64,000 nucleotides of DNA from Formicarius rufipectus (GCA_013399695.1 VXAU01003994.1:368507-432506); one strand, 5' to 3'. Shown: positions 13,701 through 25,677, numbered from the stretch's first letter. Notes: generated by a model not told the origin, from the letters alone. A program made the numbers and translations.

Positions 13701-15845
13701 AGAGAAGGTGTTATGTTATATAGGGATATCTTGAACACGCTGCCCCAATCTTGGAAGATGCCAGATTACACTCCACTTTTATGCTTAGGCAACTGGGCTA
13801 CCTAAGCAGCAGTGAGTGCCACGGGTCTGTCTGGAGGCATAGCAATATTCCTGCTGAAGCATCCAAAGGCTGGGTTGAACATGAGTCTCGAGAGTGATGG
13901 ATAGAGGAGAACTAGGTGAGCACTAAGCAGAGCAAGACTGCTAGATAACTAACCATTCCTGCCCAAAGGAGTTTCTTATTCTCTGGACAGCAGGGACAGT
14001 ACCTGTCCTCTGATGTTTGCCTTAGACCAGCCCTGGGCCTGGCTCTGCAACAGCTACTGAACCTTTGTTGTTCATGGAGAGGGACAGGGCAAATAAGGGC
14101 AGAAACTCCTGTGTGCTCATTTCGGTGATAAACTGAGGTCATGCTGTAAGACAACCCCAGACAAACAAGTGTCAACTGCCTGTGGAGAATGGCCATTTGT
14201 CTGGCATCCAGAAAAGCACAGCAAAACTCATGTACTGACAACTTGCCCTTTAGAACTAGCACAGATCCTTCTGGAGCTGCATGCACTTCAACAACAGGAA
14301 TGAGCCAAGCCTTAAACATTCGCTCCTGAGGACTGGAGTTGTGAATGCACATGTGACTTTGTAGTATTTTAGGTTAACATATCAAAACTTCAGCCCATTA
14401 CTGGAATTGAAGCAAGCCATGTTTGCACAACTTTTTGCCTTTTTTTTCTTTTCTTTTGGGTGAGCACCTTAGCTGGAGACATGTGCAGGACTGCTGTTGC
14501 TTTTTGCCATTTTTGCTTAAGGCAATAGCAGAGTAATCTGTATGTGATAAACAGACTGGAAAAGAAGAGCCAGAATTTTAGGCACTGTATTTCCTCCTGG
14601 CAACTCTACTCCACTAGTGCAAATATTTCATGACCACTTAAGGATGACTGTGTAACCATCTGTGAGTTTGGCCATGGTTGTGTTTTTATACTTTTTTTTT
14701 TTCCCCCAGAAGGAAAGCCTAAACCAAATTGGAGCATAAAGTTCTGTTGCATCTAAATTTTCCAGTGCCTTTGCCAGTCTGATCTCCTTGTCCTGGTAGA
14801 GGTAGAGGGTGTTTTGCTTTCTCTGTTCTTTTAAAAATTACTTAATCATAATGCTTACTTTTCCAAAGTCTCTCAAGAGGAAACATCCTGTGTTCTCCAA
14901 CAGCCCTCATCCTGCAGCCTGCACAGGAAAGACACAAGCACTGAGAACCTGCCATCCTGAAGCACTGTTTGTGTCTCCAAAGATTGTTTTACTGCATCGA
15001 GATGACACTTCACACATCTCAGTGTCATCTACGTGCAGAAATGCCAGAGCCCCACCCACCACTGGGGTGCACCTGGCAGTGGGAACAGTATGCTTCAGTC
15101 AGGTTTAATTTCACAGTGTTTCATTTTCCTCCAAATGGCACTGCATAAGAATGTGTACTGTGGGATTTCAATGCTCTGGGTTGCTATTGTACTGCTTGCT
15201 TTGCTCGATGCAAAGACTTTTGTCCTGCAGTGCCTGTTTTTCTCTCCCTGAAGATGCAGACAGGCTACAAAACTATTTCAGTATCACACAGTAACTAAGC
15301 AGACCTCTAGCATTTGCAGTTTAATCTACAAGTAACCCCATCAGCTTTCATGCAGCCAGTCAGATAACCTAGGGATGGCATCGGTTGCCCTAGAGAGCCT
15401 GCAGCACCTGAAGCTTCACTGGAAGACATAAACTCACATCTTTGCAAAGTTTCCTATTGTGGTGCTTTCCCCTGTATCCTCCCCTGCGTTCACTGGGCTT
15501 CCCTCCACACCTTCCTGCACCAGGAGGGACAGGGGTCTGGCGCTGTGGCAGGTTTGGCAAGACCTGAACCCTCGGTACTGCACCCAGGCTTGAGGTTTGC
15601 TCTCTGTCCTCTGTCCCAGACTCGGGGTAATCCCCAGCCCCTGGTGTGGGGCACACGGTGCTGACCCCTGGGGCATACCTGGGCACAGCCTGCAGAGGCC
15701 TGAGGCTCCTCAGGCCACAACACCCTCAGCGAACCACCCCTCTTACTAAAAAGTGCTATTTGATCGAGTGTTTTCCCCCCTTTCACAGGCTATCCTGTGT
15801 AGCGTTGCTCCACAGCTACACTAGTGGTTTGTGTACTGATGTTTT
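10795..15845. other. TAF5L-ABCB10 intergenic sequence or long 3' UTR
   Basis: Unique sequence with no recognisable gene. The longest open frame (13912-14352, minus) shows no family motif and is treated as chance. An AATAAA at 13595-13600 could be a distal TAF5L signal. Confidence 0.6.
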
Positions 15846-15972
15846 CCAAAGCTGGGTTGTTCAGCCTGAACAGGAGCAGGCTCAGGGGAGACCTGATCAC
15901 TCTTCATGGCTCCCTCAAAGGAGGCTGCAGCCAGGCGGGGGTCGGGGACCTCTCCTGGCCCGCGGCAGGAGA
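15846..15972 (+). mobile_element. CR1 LINE fragment, sense, truncated at both ends
   Basis: It matches the CR1 3' region from the ggttgttcagcctgaacag block through aggctcaggggagacctgatc to gaggctgcagccagg. It stops before the usual 3' end, at the edge of a CpG-dense block. CR1 copies are normally 5'-truncated, so loss of the 3' end implies a later deletion or rearrangement. Confidence 0.8.
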
Positions 15973-15974
15973 CC

Positions 15975-16300
15975 ACACACTGCGCTGCCTTTTCCAGCGG
16001 GGCAGAATTACCCCCAAAACGCCCCTAAAGGCGGGCACGGGGCGGGCGCAGCTCAGCTCCTCGCCCGGGGGATCGATTGGTCGCGCCTCTGCTTGCAGGG
16101 CAGCCGGGGAAGCGGCGAGCGCCAGGAAGGTTCCGCGGGCGCTCTGCGCGGGGCGGCGGCGCCAAACAGCGCCCCAGGCCGGGCGCGGCGCGGGTGCCGG
16201 GCCTGCCCCCTGGCGGCGCCCGGGGGTGGCGCTCCGCTGTGCCGGCGGCCCCGGCTCCCCGCTGCGGAAAGGTGGCGGGGTTTCCGTGGAACAGACGGCT
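15975..16300. promoter_or_regulatory. CpG-dense block between two CR1 copies
   Basis: Very GC-rich with many CpG dinucleotides and Sp1-like GC boxes (ggggcggg near 16040, gggcgg near 16150). It looks like a CpG island. No splice-supported exon or ATG-led conserved protein is visible; frames stay open here because stop codons are rare in GC-rich DNA. It lies about 2.1 kb upstream of the gap that probably holds ABCB10 exon 1. It may be an upstream promoter or boundary element, but function is inferred only from composition. Confidence 0.4.
16204..16217 (-). promoter_or_regulatory. CTCF-like motif, reverse orientation
   Basis: TGCCCCCTGGCGGC is close to the reverse complement of the CTCF core (GCC-CT-G-GG), with one mismatch. 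It lies inside the CpG-dense block. Sequence match only. Confidence 0.35.
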
Positions 16301-16303
16301 GAG

Positions 16304-16660
16304 AGGGGGCCTCGTCAACGTGTCTAAATATCCAAAGGGAGGGAGGGACGGTGCCGAGAGGACGGAGCTAGGCTCTTCTCGGCGGTGCCACCAGGACAAG
16401 AGGCAGCGGGCAGAAAGTGATGCACAGGAAGTTCCACCTGAGTATGAGGAAGAGTTTATTTACTGTGCAGGTGACTGAGCACTGGAACAGATTGTCCAGA
16501 GAGGTTGTGGAGTCTCCCTCACTGGGGATATTCAAGAATCGTCTGGACACAATCCTGTGCCATGTGCTCTGGGATGACTCAGCTTGAGCAAGGAGGTGGG
16601 ATCAGATGACCTGCTGTGGTCCCTTCCAATCTGACCCATTCTGTGACTGATTCTGTGGTT
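16304..16660 (+). mobile_element. CR1 LINE 3' fragment, sense
   Basis: Starts at gggcctcgtcaacgtgtcta, includes gactgagcactggaacagattg and gaggttgtggagtctccctc, and ends in two ATTCTGTG octamers (about 16638-16657), the hallmark of the CR1 3' end. It overlaps the first fragment in CR1 coordinates, so it is a separate insertion. Confidence 0.9.
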
Positions 16661-17390
16661 AAATATACCGTATATACCATATCCTCCTTGCAGCGCCAAA
16701 GGGAGGCAGTGGAGACGGCAGGGAGGCTGGGTGTGGGAAAGGAGGAAACCCAGGCACCAAGGTGAGGTTGCTGTGCTGTTGCCCTCACACCGCCAGTCTC
16801 CAAACATTCCCGCATCATCTGATGGCTGCGAGGAAGGTTTATGCAGATTCACTCAAATATCAAGGGAGGTTTATGCTAATTTGCTCAAATATCAAGGGAA
16901 ACGGCTCTGGTGGTTTTCCCAGGATGAGGCTCCATCTCTCAGCATGCTTGATGGGTGTGCTAACCACTCAATTTCCCTAAATACTGAGAATTTGGCTGTA
17001 TCATTTGCAGCAGCAAAAGGCTGTTCATGTTTTCTCCTGATCTTTTAATACAATTTTACTCATTTGCAGACTTGAAAGCATGTTTGTTCAAACCACTCTG
17101 GCAAATCAAATCTCACAAACTGATGTTAACTAATTCACAGAGAAGCTTGACCCAAAATTTTAAAATTGAAGTGTACATATCCCTATACTGGGCACACTAG
17201 TGGGGAAAACAGGATAGGGGGGTTCAGTTCCCGACTCTGGCTCCCAGTACTGTGTGGCCTCAGGAAAGCTGTGATTCAGTTTCCTTTTCTCAAATCAGGC
17301 TAAAGCGCAGAATATTGGTTGGAAAATGGCTCATAGCCTAAGCAATGATATGTGAAAAAAATAGTAACAGTGAAGGACTGTTCCTATGGA
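16661..17390. other. intergenic, no feature beyond a short local repeat
   Basis: Contains an imperfect doublet near 16850-16900 (ctcaaatatcaaggga twice). Nothing else is recognised. Confidence 0.6.
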
Positions 17391-17665
17391 TCATAGAAGC
17401 ATCAACTGTTAAGGGTTAGAAAGGATCTTAAAGATGATCTTCCAAATCCATCCTTTCATGGGCAGGGATACCTTCCACTAGACCAGGCTACTCAGTGCTC
17501 CATCCAAACTGGCCTTAAACACTTCCAGGGATGGGACATTTCAGAACTTCTGTGGGCAACTTGTTGCAGTATCACACCACCCTTATAGAAAAGAATTTCT
17601 TCCTAATATCTAACATAATTTTCCCCTCTTTCAGTTTGTACCCATTACTCATTATAATCCTGTAC
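17391..17665 (-). mobile_element. CR1 LINE 3' fragment, antisense
   Basis: Reads as reverse-complement CR1: tcatagaag at the left edge, then gttagaaaggatcttaaagatgatc, cttccactagaccaggctactcagtg, and gaatttcttcctaatatctaac. It is diverged and 5'-truncated. Confidence 0.88.
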
Positions 17666-17963
17666 GTGCTAGCCTGAGTATGGGCACAGATCTCGCAGCT
17701 GCCAGTCAGGGCATGCAGTTTGGCACATGGTGTCCCTGAAAATGGCTCTCCGTTGGCTGGAGATTTCCCCTTGTTCAGACCACGACCAAACCCATGGACA
17801 GGCAGGCTGCACTGTGGCCACAGGCCAATGAGGCTTGGTGGCCAGCCTCAGATGACCCATGTGAGCTTGGGAGAGAGGCACAGGGCAGGAGTCCGAGTCC
17901 CTGATTCCTTATCCTAGCTGCCTCAGCTCCTGGCCCTCTCCCAGGCAGGACTTTGCCATCAAT

Positions 17964-17996
17964 AGGCAGGGCAGGGCAGGACAGGACAGGGCAGGC
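17964..17996 (+). repeat. short GGCAG/GGACA pentamer repeat
   Basis: About six imperfect G-rich pentamers directly before the next CR1 copy. It is a minor low-complexity tract. Confidence 0.7.
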
Positions 17997-17998
17997 TC

Positions 17999-18345
17999 AC
18001 AGAATCACCGAATTGCTAAGAGTTGCAAGGGACCTCAGGACATCATCTTAATCCAGCCCCATTGCCAAGGTAGTGTCACTTATAGCAGGTTACACAGGAA
18101 CACATTCAGGTGAGTTTTGAATCTCGCCAGACAGGGAGACTCTACGACCTCCCTGGGCGGCCTGTTCCATGCTCTGCCATCCTCAACATAAAGAAGTTCT
18201 TCCTCCTGGTGAGGTGGAACTTCTTGTGTTTATGGCCCTGCTCCTCGCCCTGTCATTGGGCACCACCGAAGAGTCTGCCACCATCCTCTCGGAACCCCTC
18301 TTTGCGATATTTACACTCATGAACGAGATGCCCTCTCGGTCTCCC
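17999..18345 (-). mobile_element. CR1 LINE 3' fragment, antisense
   Basis: Starts with cacagaatcaccgaattgct and continues through agggacctcaggacatcatc, ctccctgggcggcctgttcca and aagaagttcttcctcctggtgag, which is reverse-complement CR1. Its 5' side (right edge) runs into GC-rich sequence just before the assembly gap. Confidence 0.88.
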
Positions 18346-18373
18346 GGGGCCCCACTTCCGTAGGCCGTGCGGC

Positions 18374-18388
18374 GGCAGAGGGCGCTGG
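18374..18388 (+). promoter_or_regulatory. CTCF-like motif
   Basis: GGCAGAGGGCGCTGG matches the core of the vertebrate CTCF motif (AG-G-GGC-G/C). It sits at the left lip of the gap that probably holds the ABCB10 promoter. A sequence match only. Confidence 0.4.
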
Positions 18389-18400
18389 CCGGCCCGCCGG

Positions 18401-18826
18401 NNNNNNNNNNNNNNNNNNNNNNNNNNNNNNNNNNNNNNNNNNNNNNNNNNNNNNNNNNNNNNNNNNNNNNNNNNNNNNNNNNNNNNNNNNNNNNNNNNNN
18501 NNNNNNNNNNNNNNNNNNNNNNNNNNNNNNNNNNNNNNNNNNNNNNNNNNNNNNNNNNNNNNNNNNNNNNNNNNNNNNNNNNNNNNNNNNNNNNNNNNNN
18601 NNNNNNNNNNNNNNNNNNNNNNNNNNNNNNNNNNNNNNNNNNNNNNNNNNNNNNNNNNNNNNNNNNNNNNNNNNNNNNNNNNNNNNNNNNNNNNNNNNNN
18701 NNNNNNNNNNNNNNNNNNNNNNNNNNNNNNNNNNNNNNNNNNNNNNNNNNNNNNNNNNNNNNNNNNNNNNNNNNNNNNNNNNNNNNNNNNNNNNNNNNNN
18801 NNNNNNNNNNNNNNNNNNNNNNNNNN
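18401..18826. other. assembly gap (426 N), probable location of ABCB10 exon 1
   Basis: Undetermined bases flanked by GC-rich sequence on both sides. ABCB10 exon 1, which encodes the GC-rich mitochondrial targeting region and the start of the membrane domain, is nowhere else in the window upstream of exon 2. GC-rich first exons are often lost in short-read avian assemblies. The gap length may be an estimate. Confidence 0.6.
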
Positions 18827-20289
18827 CCCCCCGCCTACCCCGCATTGCCAGCTCCTAATCTGTTGGGTTTTGAAGGGAAAGTGAAAAGTTTTGGGAGTTA
18901 CAGAAGTCGGTTCTGAGTGTTTAGTGCCTCTGTTGCGTGTTCAGCACTGGCTTTGTAATCAGCAGGCAATAAATTCGAGCCCGAGCCTGTCTGGAATGAA
19001 GTCAAAATGGAAATCCGAAGCTTTTACTTAAAAATTAATTAAAATCCTCTTTCCCAGTATTTTTTTTCCCCTGAAACTTTTGTAAGGTGCTTTGAAAGCT
19101 GTTTATTTTTAGTGCCTATATGGTGAAGTCAAAACACCTTGGCTGTATGAATTGCACTCTCAACACTGATGCTATCAACATAGAAATGAACTTTCCTTGA
19201 CATTGCTTCTTCTGGAGTTAATAGGATAATAGCTGTTAGTAAGGAAATGATATTAAATTATTACGTGGGTTGGTTTTTTTGAGTCATCTTTATTGGTGGA
19301 CAGTGCGTGCATTATCATGGCTGTGTGAGGCCTGTAGTCCTTTGACAGTATTTGGGTAGTTCTCATGGAATGGGTTAATAGCGGTTGAGAGAAGAGAGGT
19401 GAGGTACTTGGACTTACATAAACAGGTGGTTTGTGAGATGCAAAATACTTTGCACAAGATTTTATTCACAGTGGTTATTTACAGAGTTTCATTGCATGTT
19501 GGTATTACATAGCCAAAATAATTTGGATCCAAATGAATTTTTAAAAAGTTTTGGACTACCTGCCGATTTTGCAATGAAGTTCTGTGGTTTTCCTATTTAG
19601 GTTTAATCAAGTAAATAAATCAGTTATTTGAAGGATGGCACTTAGGACCCAAGGCTCCTAACTAACCAATCATTTAATTTAGTTCCCTTTACTGAGCACT
19701 TGCTGTCAGCATGTTTATCACAGGCAAGGTAGGGTATACTTTTTTGCAATTATATTTTGAAATTAAGTGAAGTGTCCTTAAATCTGTGCAGTCTGTTGAT
19801 GATTTTTATCTAAGTAAATCACCTATCACAATTCCTAAAATTTAGCTACATGCAGTTTTGTCTCTTGAGCATGAATTACTTGGCATGAATTAAATTTAAA
19901 AAAAAAAAAAACACAACAATGCAACAGCTTCATGATATCAAGTCATGTGGATGGAAAAATTATGCAAAACTGGTCTTCAATGTTCTGTTAGTCTTGGTTC
20001 TGGGAGAGAAGCGGATTTATGTAAAATTCATCTTTATTGACAACAACAAAAGCTTTCTCTTAAGTTGTATTTAAGTGGAAGGAAGGAAAAACAAGGAAAA
20101 ATCCTTTGGGTCATTACAGAGTGCAGGAATAACAAACATGGACAAAATCCATTGTAGGTGGTTGTAGGAAAATTGCATCTACCTATTGTATCTAAAATAT
20201 ATTAAAATATGCTGCATTTTGTTCCTGTTGCAGCTTCGTACTGAGAAACTAGTCCTTAAAAACCCAGTATCTCTGTTTTTCCTACGTTC

Positions 20290-20940
20290 AGAGAAAGAGG
20301 AAGATAGTGGTTTCACTATATGTATGAAATGAGGGTAAAATGTTTAATTTCCTCTTCAAGTCCACAGAACTGGTAAGCAAGTGCTTTGTGATCTCTTCAG
20401 AGTCTTTCAGATGCTGTTTTCTTTCTGCAGGAAGGTTGAGCTCTTCCAGATTCTTTGCAGCTTGTAGAACCAGTGGTTGGTAACAAAGGGATGTAGCACT
20501 ACCACTGTGGAGGGCTGTGTGCCCTTTCTGTAATTCTACATGGCACGGGATAGTCCACTTCTTGCAGTTGTGCACTGAAATTCACAGCCACAGAAGGTGA
20601 AATAGTTGCAGTGAAGACAGTGGAAGCAGAGGATGATTTATGTGGAAGTTGAGCAAGACTGGCTTCGCTGATTGTGGTGTGCTGGGGAAATGGTGTCAGC
20701 TGATGAGGTGCAGGTACAGAGGCAAAGGCAACCTGCACCCACTGTGACTGGCACCAGTGATGGTTGCATCTTGCTCTGTGCTGGGCTTCTTCACCATCTG
20801 CTGGCTTGGGAAGAAGTGGTGTGCTCTGGCCCAGAGTTCCATGGCACTGGCACACAGTACCTCTTGCAATGCTTTCCTCGCGGAAGGAGCTTCTGACCCT
20901 CTCGTCATTTCATTCCCTTTTAGGAATGAAAATGAATGTA
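20290..20940 (-). pseudogene. possible decayed coding sequence, unidentified
   Basis: On the minus strand, three frames take over from each other without a start or splice signal: ARKALQEVLCASAMELWARA (about 20900-20800), then FPQHTTISEASLAQLPHKSS (about 20690-20630), then NLEELNLPAERKQHLKDSEE (about 20450-20400). The amino-acid texture looks like real protein broken by frameshifts, as in an old retrocopy. I do not recognise the parent gene, and no 3' A-tail is visible on the minus strand. It could be chance. Confidence 0.25.
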
Positions 20941-21703
20941 TCAAATGTCATACTGTCAAAAAAAAAAAAAAGTATCAGTGTAATGTGTTCCATATCCAGT
21001 TACTTCTAGGGGGGTAGAGCTGTGAATGTGTTTTAAATGGGACATGTGTGTTAAATTTTGTTGTTTGTAGTTAAAGTAGTAAAAAGAGAGCTAAATACTA
21101 TGGCAGGAATTCACCCTGTCAGTGACTACAGTTTTTTGTAGTGAATTTAGGAGTTGGTAAATACCTCCCAGGTTTAATAAAGAAGAGAAGTAATTGTAGG
21201 AATTCTTCGGCTAATGTGGTGCTGTCAGGTAAACCTCTGTCTTCAGTTCTGTTCCTGGAAAAGAGGACAGGGCCACTGTTGAAATTATTAAATCCTGCTG
21301 TGTATATGAGACCACAAAAATGCCTTTTCAAAATGATCCCTTTTATTTCCTCCTGCCTGTGAGAATCTGTCTGTTGCATTTTATCCAAACCACACTCAAA
21401 GGAAACAATAGTTCTATTGAATTTTAAGTAAGCACAAGGAACTCTGACATTTTTAATCCCATAGTAAAGTGTGCCCTTTCCCTCTATAAAACTTCCTGTG
21501 CACTGAGTCAGAAGGATTGTTTTGTACACAGGTCTTCTCTAGAGATGTTAAAGAAATGATATTTCATAAGTTTTATTTGGTAATTTTTGGCAAATTTGTA
21601 ATAGCTGCTTTCCTATGGATTAAAATTTGCCATTAAATCAGAAAAGCACTGCCTTATTTGTAATTGGACTCTTCTGTACTATAAGATTATACCATTGTAC
21701 CAT

Positions 21704-21727
21704 AATAATAATGATATCATTATTATT
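21704..21727. repeat. 24-bp perfect palindrome
   Basis: AATAATAATGAT directly followed by its exact reverse complement, centred on GATATC, in ABCB10 intron 1. Confidence 0.97.
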
Positions 21728-24700
21728 CCTGTCCTTAATTGAGAAATACTGGATTGTTGTAGATTCAGGGAACAAATGTTCTTAAAAACAATTCTTAAAA
21801 AAAGTCAATTAAAAAAAAAAAGTTGTACCTAAAACTACACAAATTTTTCAAGTGTGTTCCTTGTAAATGTAGTTCAGAAACTGTTCTAGCAATTCATCTG
21901 ATTGAGGGATGATTGGAGTAGTGAGCAACTGGAATGTTTTTGCACAGGATGCGGATAGAAATGTGAATGTAGAACACACCATCTATGAGTAATGTTACTA
22001 GAAAATCATGCTTTTGGTTATTTATACAAGCTGATGGTTATTAGGTCAGTACTTGAGTAGGAGTATCTTTGAAGACTTCAGTTACTTTAGGAAATTAAAT
22101 TGAAGAGACAATATGTGTTTAATTTGTAGTAACACTTTAATGTTTTCATTTTGAAACTACTGCTCTTCCAGGCATTGTGCTATGAGTTTGAATATCAGCT
22201 ACCTACACACTGTTAAGGGTATGGTTTCTCCTGCCTCTCACCGTTTAAAAATGAATTAGAAGTCAGGCAAGTGGCATCTTCTGAAAAATCCAGTCCATCC
22301 TTGAAAGTGAGTCAAATTAATTCTGTACTGTGCATAATGGCAAGGAAGCTAGTGGGAGCAGGAGGAGGCTTACAGGCACTAGAATGCTCATCTATGTGGA
22401 ACCTCAGCTGAACCCCAGCCTTCTAAATCTTCCTATTTCTGTGCCATCACCCAGTACCTGGAAAATTTACCTTCACCTCAGAGGTCCATGTACTCAGCCA
22501 CTGTTTTTTGTTACAGTATTTTGTTAGTGTAGAGTGGTTCTGCTTGTCTGAAAGTAACTCAGCCATCACATTTGATTTTTCTGAAGGCAGTTTTTGTGAT
22601 TTTAAAATCATAATGCCTGTCTGTATCTGTATGCAGCGGGAACTTACTGATTCTCATATGCAGTATGCTGAAAAAAGTAGGCTACATGTTTTTTTGTTGT
22701 TTCCCACCCTAGTTTTTCTGACCTACCAGCACTGCTCTTTAAATAAAGCTAGTATAATACTTAAAAGATTCCAGGAGGTAACATTCATAGCTTACTTTAT
22801 AGTAAAATCTAGCTACTCTGCCCTGTTCCTGATAATGCCAAATATCATTACCTTGTTCTTCTATATTTCCTTCCTGATTGGCTTTAATGATCTTAATTCA
22901 TCTGAGGTCAAATCTTTACATGTTTGTCTTTAAAACAGCTCATCCCCCAACAGGCTTGCAAGCAATTTGTTGGCTTTTTAGACTTCAACATAGTATACTG
23001 GGTGAAAAGGATGGTCCAGTAAGAACAAGCAAAATTAGAAACATTCACTCTCCTGATGGTGTTCTTGCATGTAGAAAATTGGTTTAGGTCAGTCCATGTT
23101 CTAAAGAGAGGTTTCTGATCGCTCTGCCTACTTACTGCTTGTAGACCTCCTGGTTTATCAGTTGGTGACCAATTCCTTGTCCTCAAATGAAGTTGCAGGT
23201 CTGCTGTCAAGAAGCAAGTCCACGTTAGCCTTAACAGAGAGTATGTTGATCTTAATAGTGATAGATTTATCACTTTTTGAAGCAATCTGGATTTCTATGT
23301 AAGTAGACAAGCAAAATGTTTGCCTAACATTTCTAAGAGGGCTGCTCAGCTGCTGCTGCAGCCAGCTTGCCTGGTCATTGGTTCTGTTGCCACTTTGACG
23401 TCCTGATCTTCTAAGTTCCACTGCTCTGCCTCACATTTTCTTTATTGTCATCTCATAGCCTACAAAAAAGACTTACTCTAAAAAATAGAAGTTCCAAAAT
23501 GCACTATTTTGCTTAATGCAATTTTCTGGGTAACAGAGCAAGCTGTATGAAACTAATACTATAAAGTTTACTCTGGCCTTTTTTTCTGTCAGTAGCAAAC
23601 TTCAGTGTCACTGAAGTGTCTTTATATCTGGTCTCTGAACATCTTGTATTCCTCCCTTTAGCCAGTTATCACAATGACAGCTCCTCTTTAAGTGAGGAGA
23701 TAGAACAAGTGTTCGCTGGTTCCTATTTTTTGAATTAGGCAACATTTTAAAACAAACAAAAGCAACCACTTGGCATCTGTGCAATTTTCTAGTTGTTCTA
23801 CTGATATAATCAATGCAATAGTTTTAATTAGGGAACCTTATTTTGCATGTGATTTGTGATTGCATTAATAAAGGCAGGTATATTGCTTAAGTCTTCAGTT
23901 TGTTTTAGGTATTTGTTTTTCATTCTCTTAAGGCTGTTGAAAGTAATTACAGTGAAACCCATATTAGTTTGAATGAAGAAGAGCTGAAGGTAAATCCAAG
24001 ATAGGAAGGCTGAATCACTAGACAGAAACATAAGGGGGTTTAGCTATACTCTTCCCTCTGTGAATATTTATATCTGCATTTCATATATCCTGTTCCACCC
24101 ATAACTGAGAAATTGTCTGGATTAGTGGAGACTGAGCTGCCGTGCAGTGCTGAGCTTACAATCAATGCTATTGCCAATCTCCAGCTGCCTTGCAGACCGA
24201 CCAGCTTTTCCTGACAGGAAATGACCTGGCTTTTATTGGATTTTTCCCTGCTGTTTCACAGCTTGAATATAACGGTGCAGCGAGCCTGTTAGTAAGGTCA
24301 TTCATGAGGTTTTAGCTAGTAAATAATATGCTTATGAGATGTGCCTATGGCATGGATCATGTAAACTTGCCGCTGGAAGTTTTTCCCTTTTTTAGTGTGC
24401 CGTCTTACAGGATCTATAGCTTCATGTTGAAGATCTGAGTCTTGTATCTTTCACATGCTTGCTGGCCTGAGCGTAACACAAGGGAATTACAGCAAACAAA
24501 GCTTGAGTAAGAACCACAGGCTGGATATTGGATGCAACAGCAAAGATGAAGCTTGTTTGGGTAGCATGTGGAACTCTGGAACGCTGCAGGGACAGCGCAG
24601 AGAAGTGTTTACTTCGGGTGGTGGAAGGTCTGCATTTCTTGTACCCTGAATTCTTCTTTATAAACACACAACTGTATTTACACTTCAAGTAAAAACTGAA

Positions 24701-25677
24701 GCAAAGATTTCCATGTGTGTTGTGGAGGTGGTAAGAGGAATCAAACCATCTGTGTCAGGTGTTAGAAGTATTGCTTATAGCAGTGTGCTTTGTGGAGGCT
24801 GGCTGCTGTCTTCATCACAGAAGTAATACAAGAAGCTTAGTAGAAAGGAATGAAAATTCAGACAGCTTCATAACTTTCATCACAGTGTCTTTTTGCCTTC
24901 ATAGGCAAGTCTTGCAGAAATCCTGTGAACAGTTGCTTTCAGTGTGGAGTTGGCTGTTGGAAAATTATGCTGTATAAATGTCATTGTTTTGGTTCAGTGG
25001 TTTTCATATCAAGTTTGTTCAGTTTTCAGTTAAGATGTGGTTTTTCCTTGCTCTCAGCCTTGCAAGCTTGGCTTGCCTTTTAGAATTGAAGTGTGTTCTT
25101 GGCTCAAGAACTTTTATTGCAGATTAAAGTTCAAAAGGCTAAGTCTTGGTCCAGTGTGTGATTTTCATACTCTGTGATACACCTTCAAACAGTTAGAGGT
25201 TGTTCATGGGTGATTCTGCAACTGGAATTCAAGAGCTCTGCTCATCAGGAAATGTACTTCTTATTAAAGCTTATGCTATTTTTATTTTAGACCAACATTA
25301 GTAAATAGTAAAACAAAATTAATTTTGTTGGTCAGGAGTAAATCAAATGGGTTTTTGTTGAGGTTTTCCTCAATAAAACTGTACAGTTTTGATGGTCCTC
25401 AGATCAGATCTTCAGTCCATTGTTCTATCAGAAACAGACAACTAGAAGCTTTCACGTAGTAACAAGCATGACTAGTAAAACCTAAACCAAACAGAATTTG
25501 AAGGACTGTGTGTGAGAATTTGGTAACTGTTAGTGGTCTCTAAGGAGGACATCCTAAAAGATTGTTAATTATTTCAATTGGTACTCATGAGCTTAATAGA
25601 AATTTGAAGTGAGAAATTATTTCATTTGTACTGTTAATGATCTTACAAGTTCAGAATAACTTCTTGTTGATTTGCAG

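Larger units (their letters stand above)
18827..25677 (+). other. probable ABCB10 intron 1 (about 6.9 kb)
   Basis: From the gap to exon 2. It holds the decayed coding-like stretch at 20290-20940 (listed separately), A runs at about 19899-19911 and 20957-20969, and a 24-bp perfect palindrome at 21704-21727. The rest is AT-rich unique sequence with no recognised gene. Confidence 0.6.

Noticed and set aside
13912..14352. 146-residue minus-strand open frame
   Set aside because: No domain, no splice or promoter context, no recognisable relatives; probably chance in 3' flanking DNA.
15646..16478. Several long overlapping plus-strand open frames (up to 218 residues)
   Set aside because: All frames are open because the DNA is GC-rich and stop codons are rare; part of them is CR1. 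No conserved protein or splice support.
15846..16660. A single CR1 copy interrupted by the CpG-dense block
   Set aside because: The right-hand part restarts at a CR1 position already covered by the left-hand part, so these are two separate copies.
18183..18858. Open frames running through the N gap
   Set aside because: They exist only because undetermined bases contain no stop codons, and the plus-strand one lacks an ATG.
22508..22933. 141-residue plus-strand open frame in ABCB10 intron 1
   Set aside because: Hydrophobic low-complexity translation of T-rich intron sequence; no homologue recognised.
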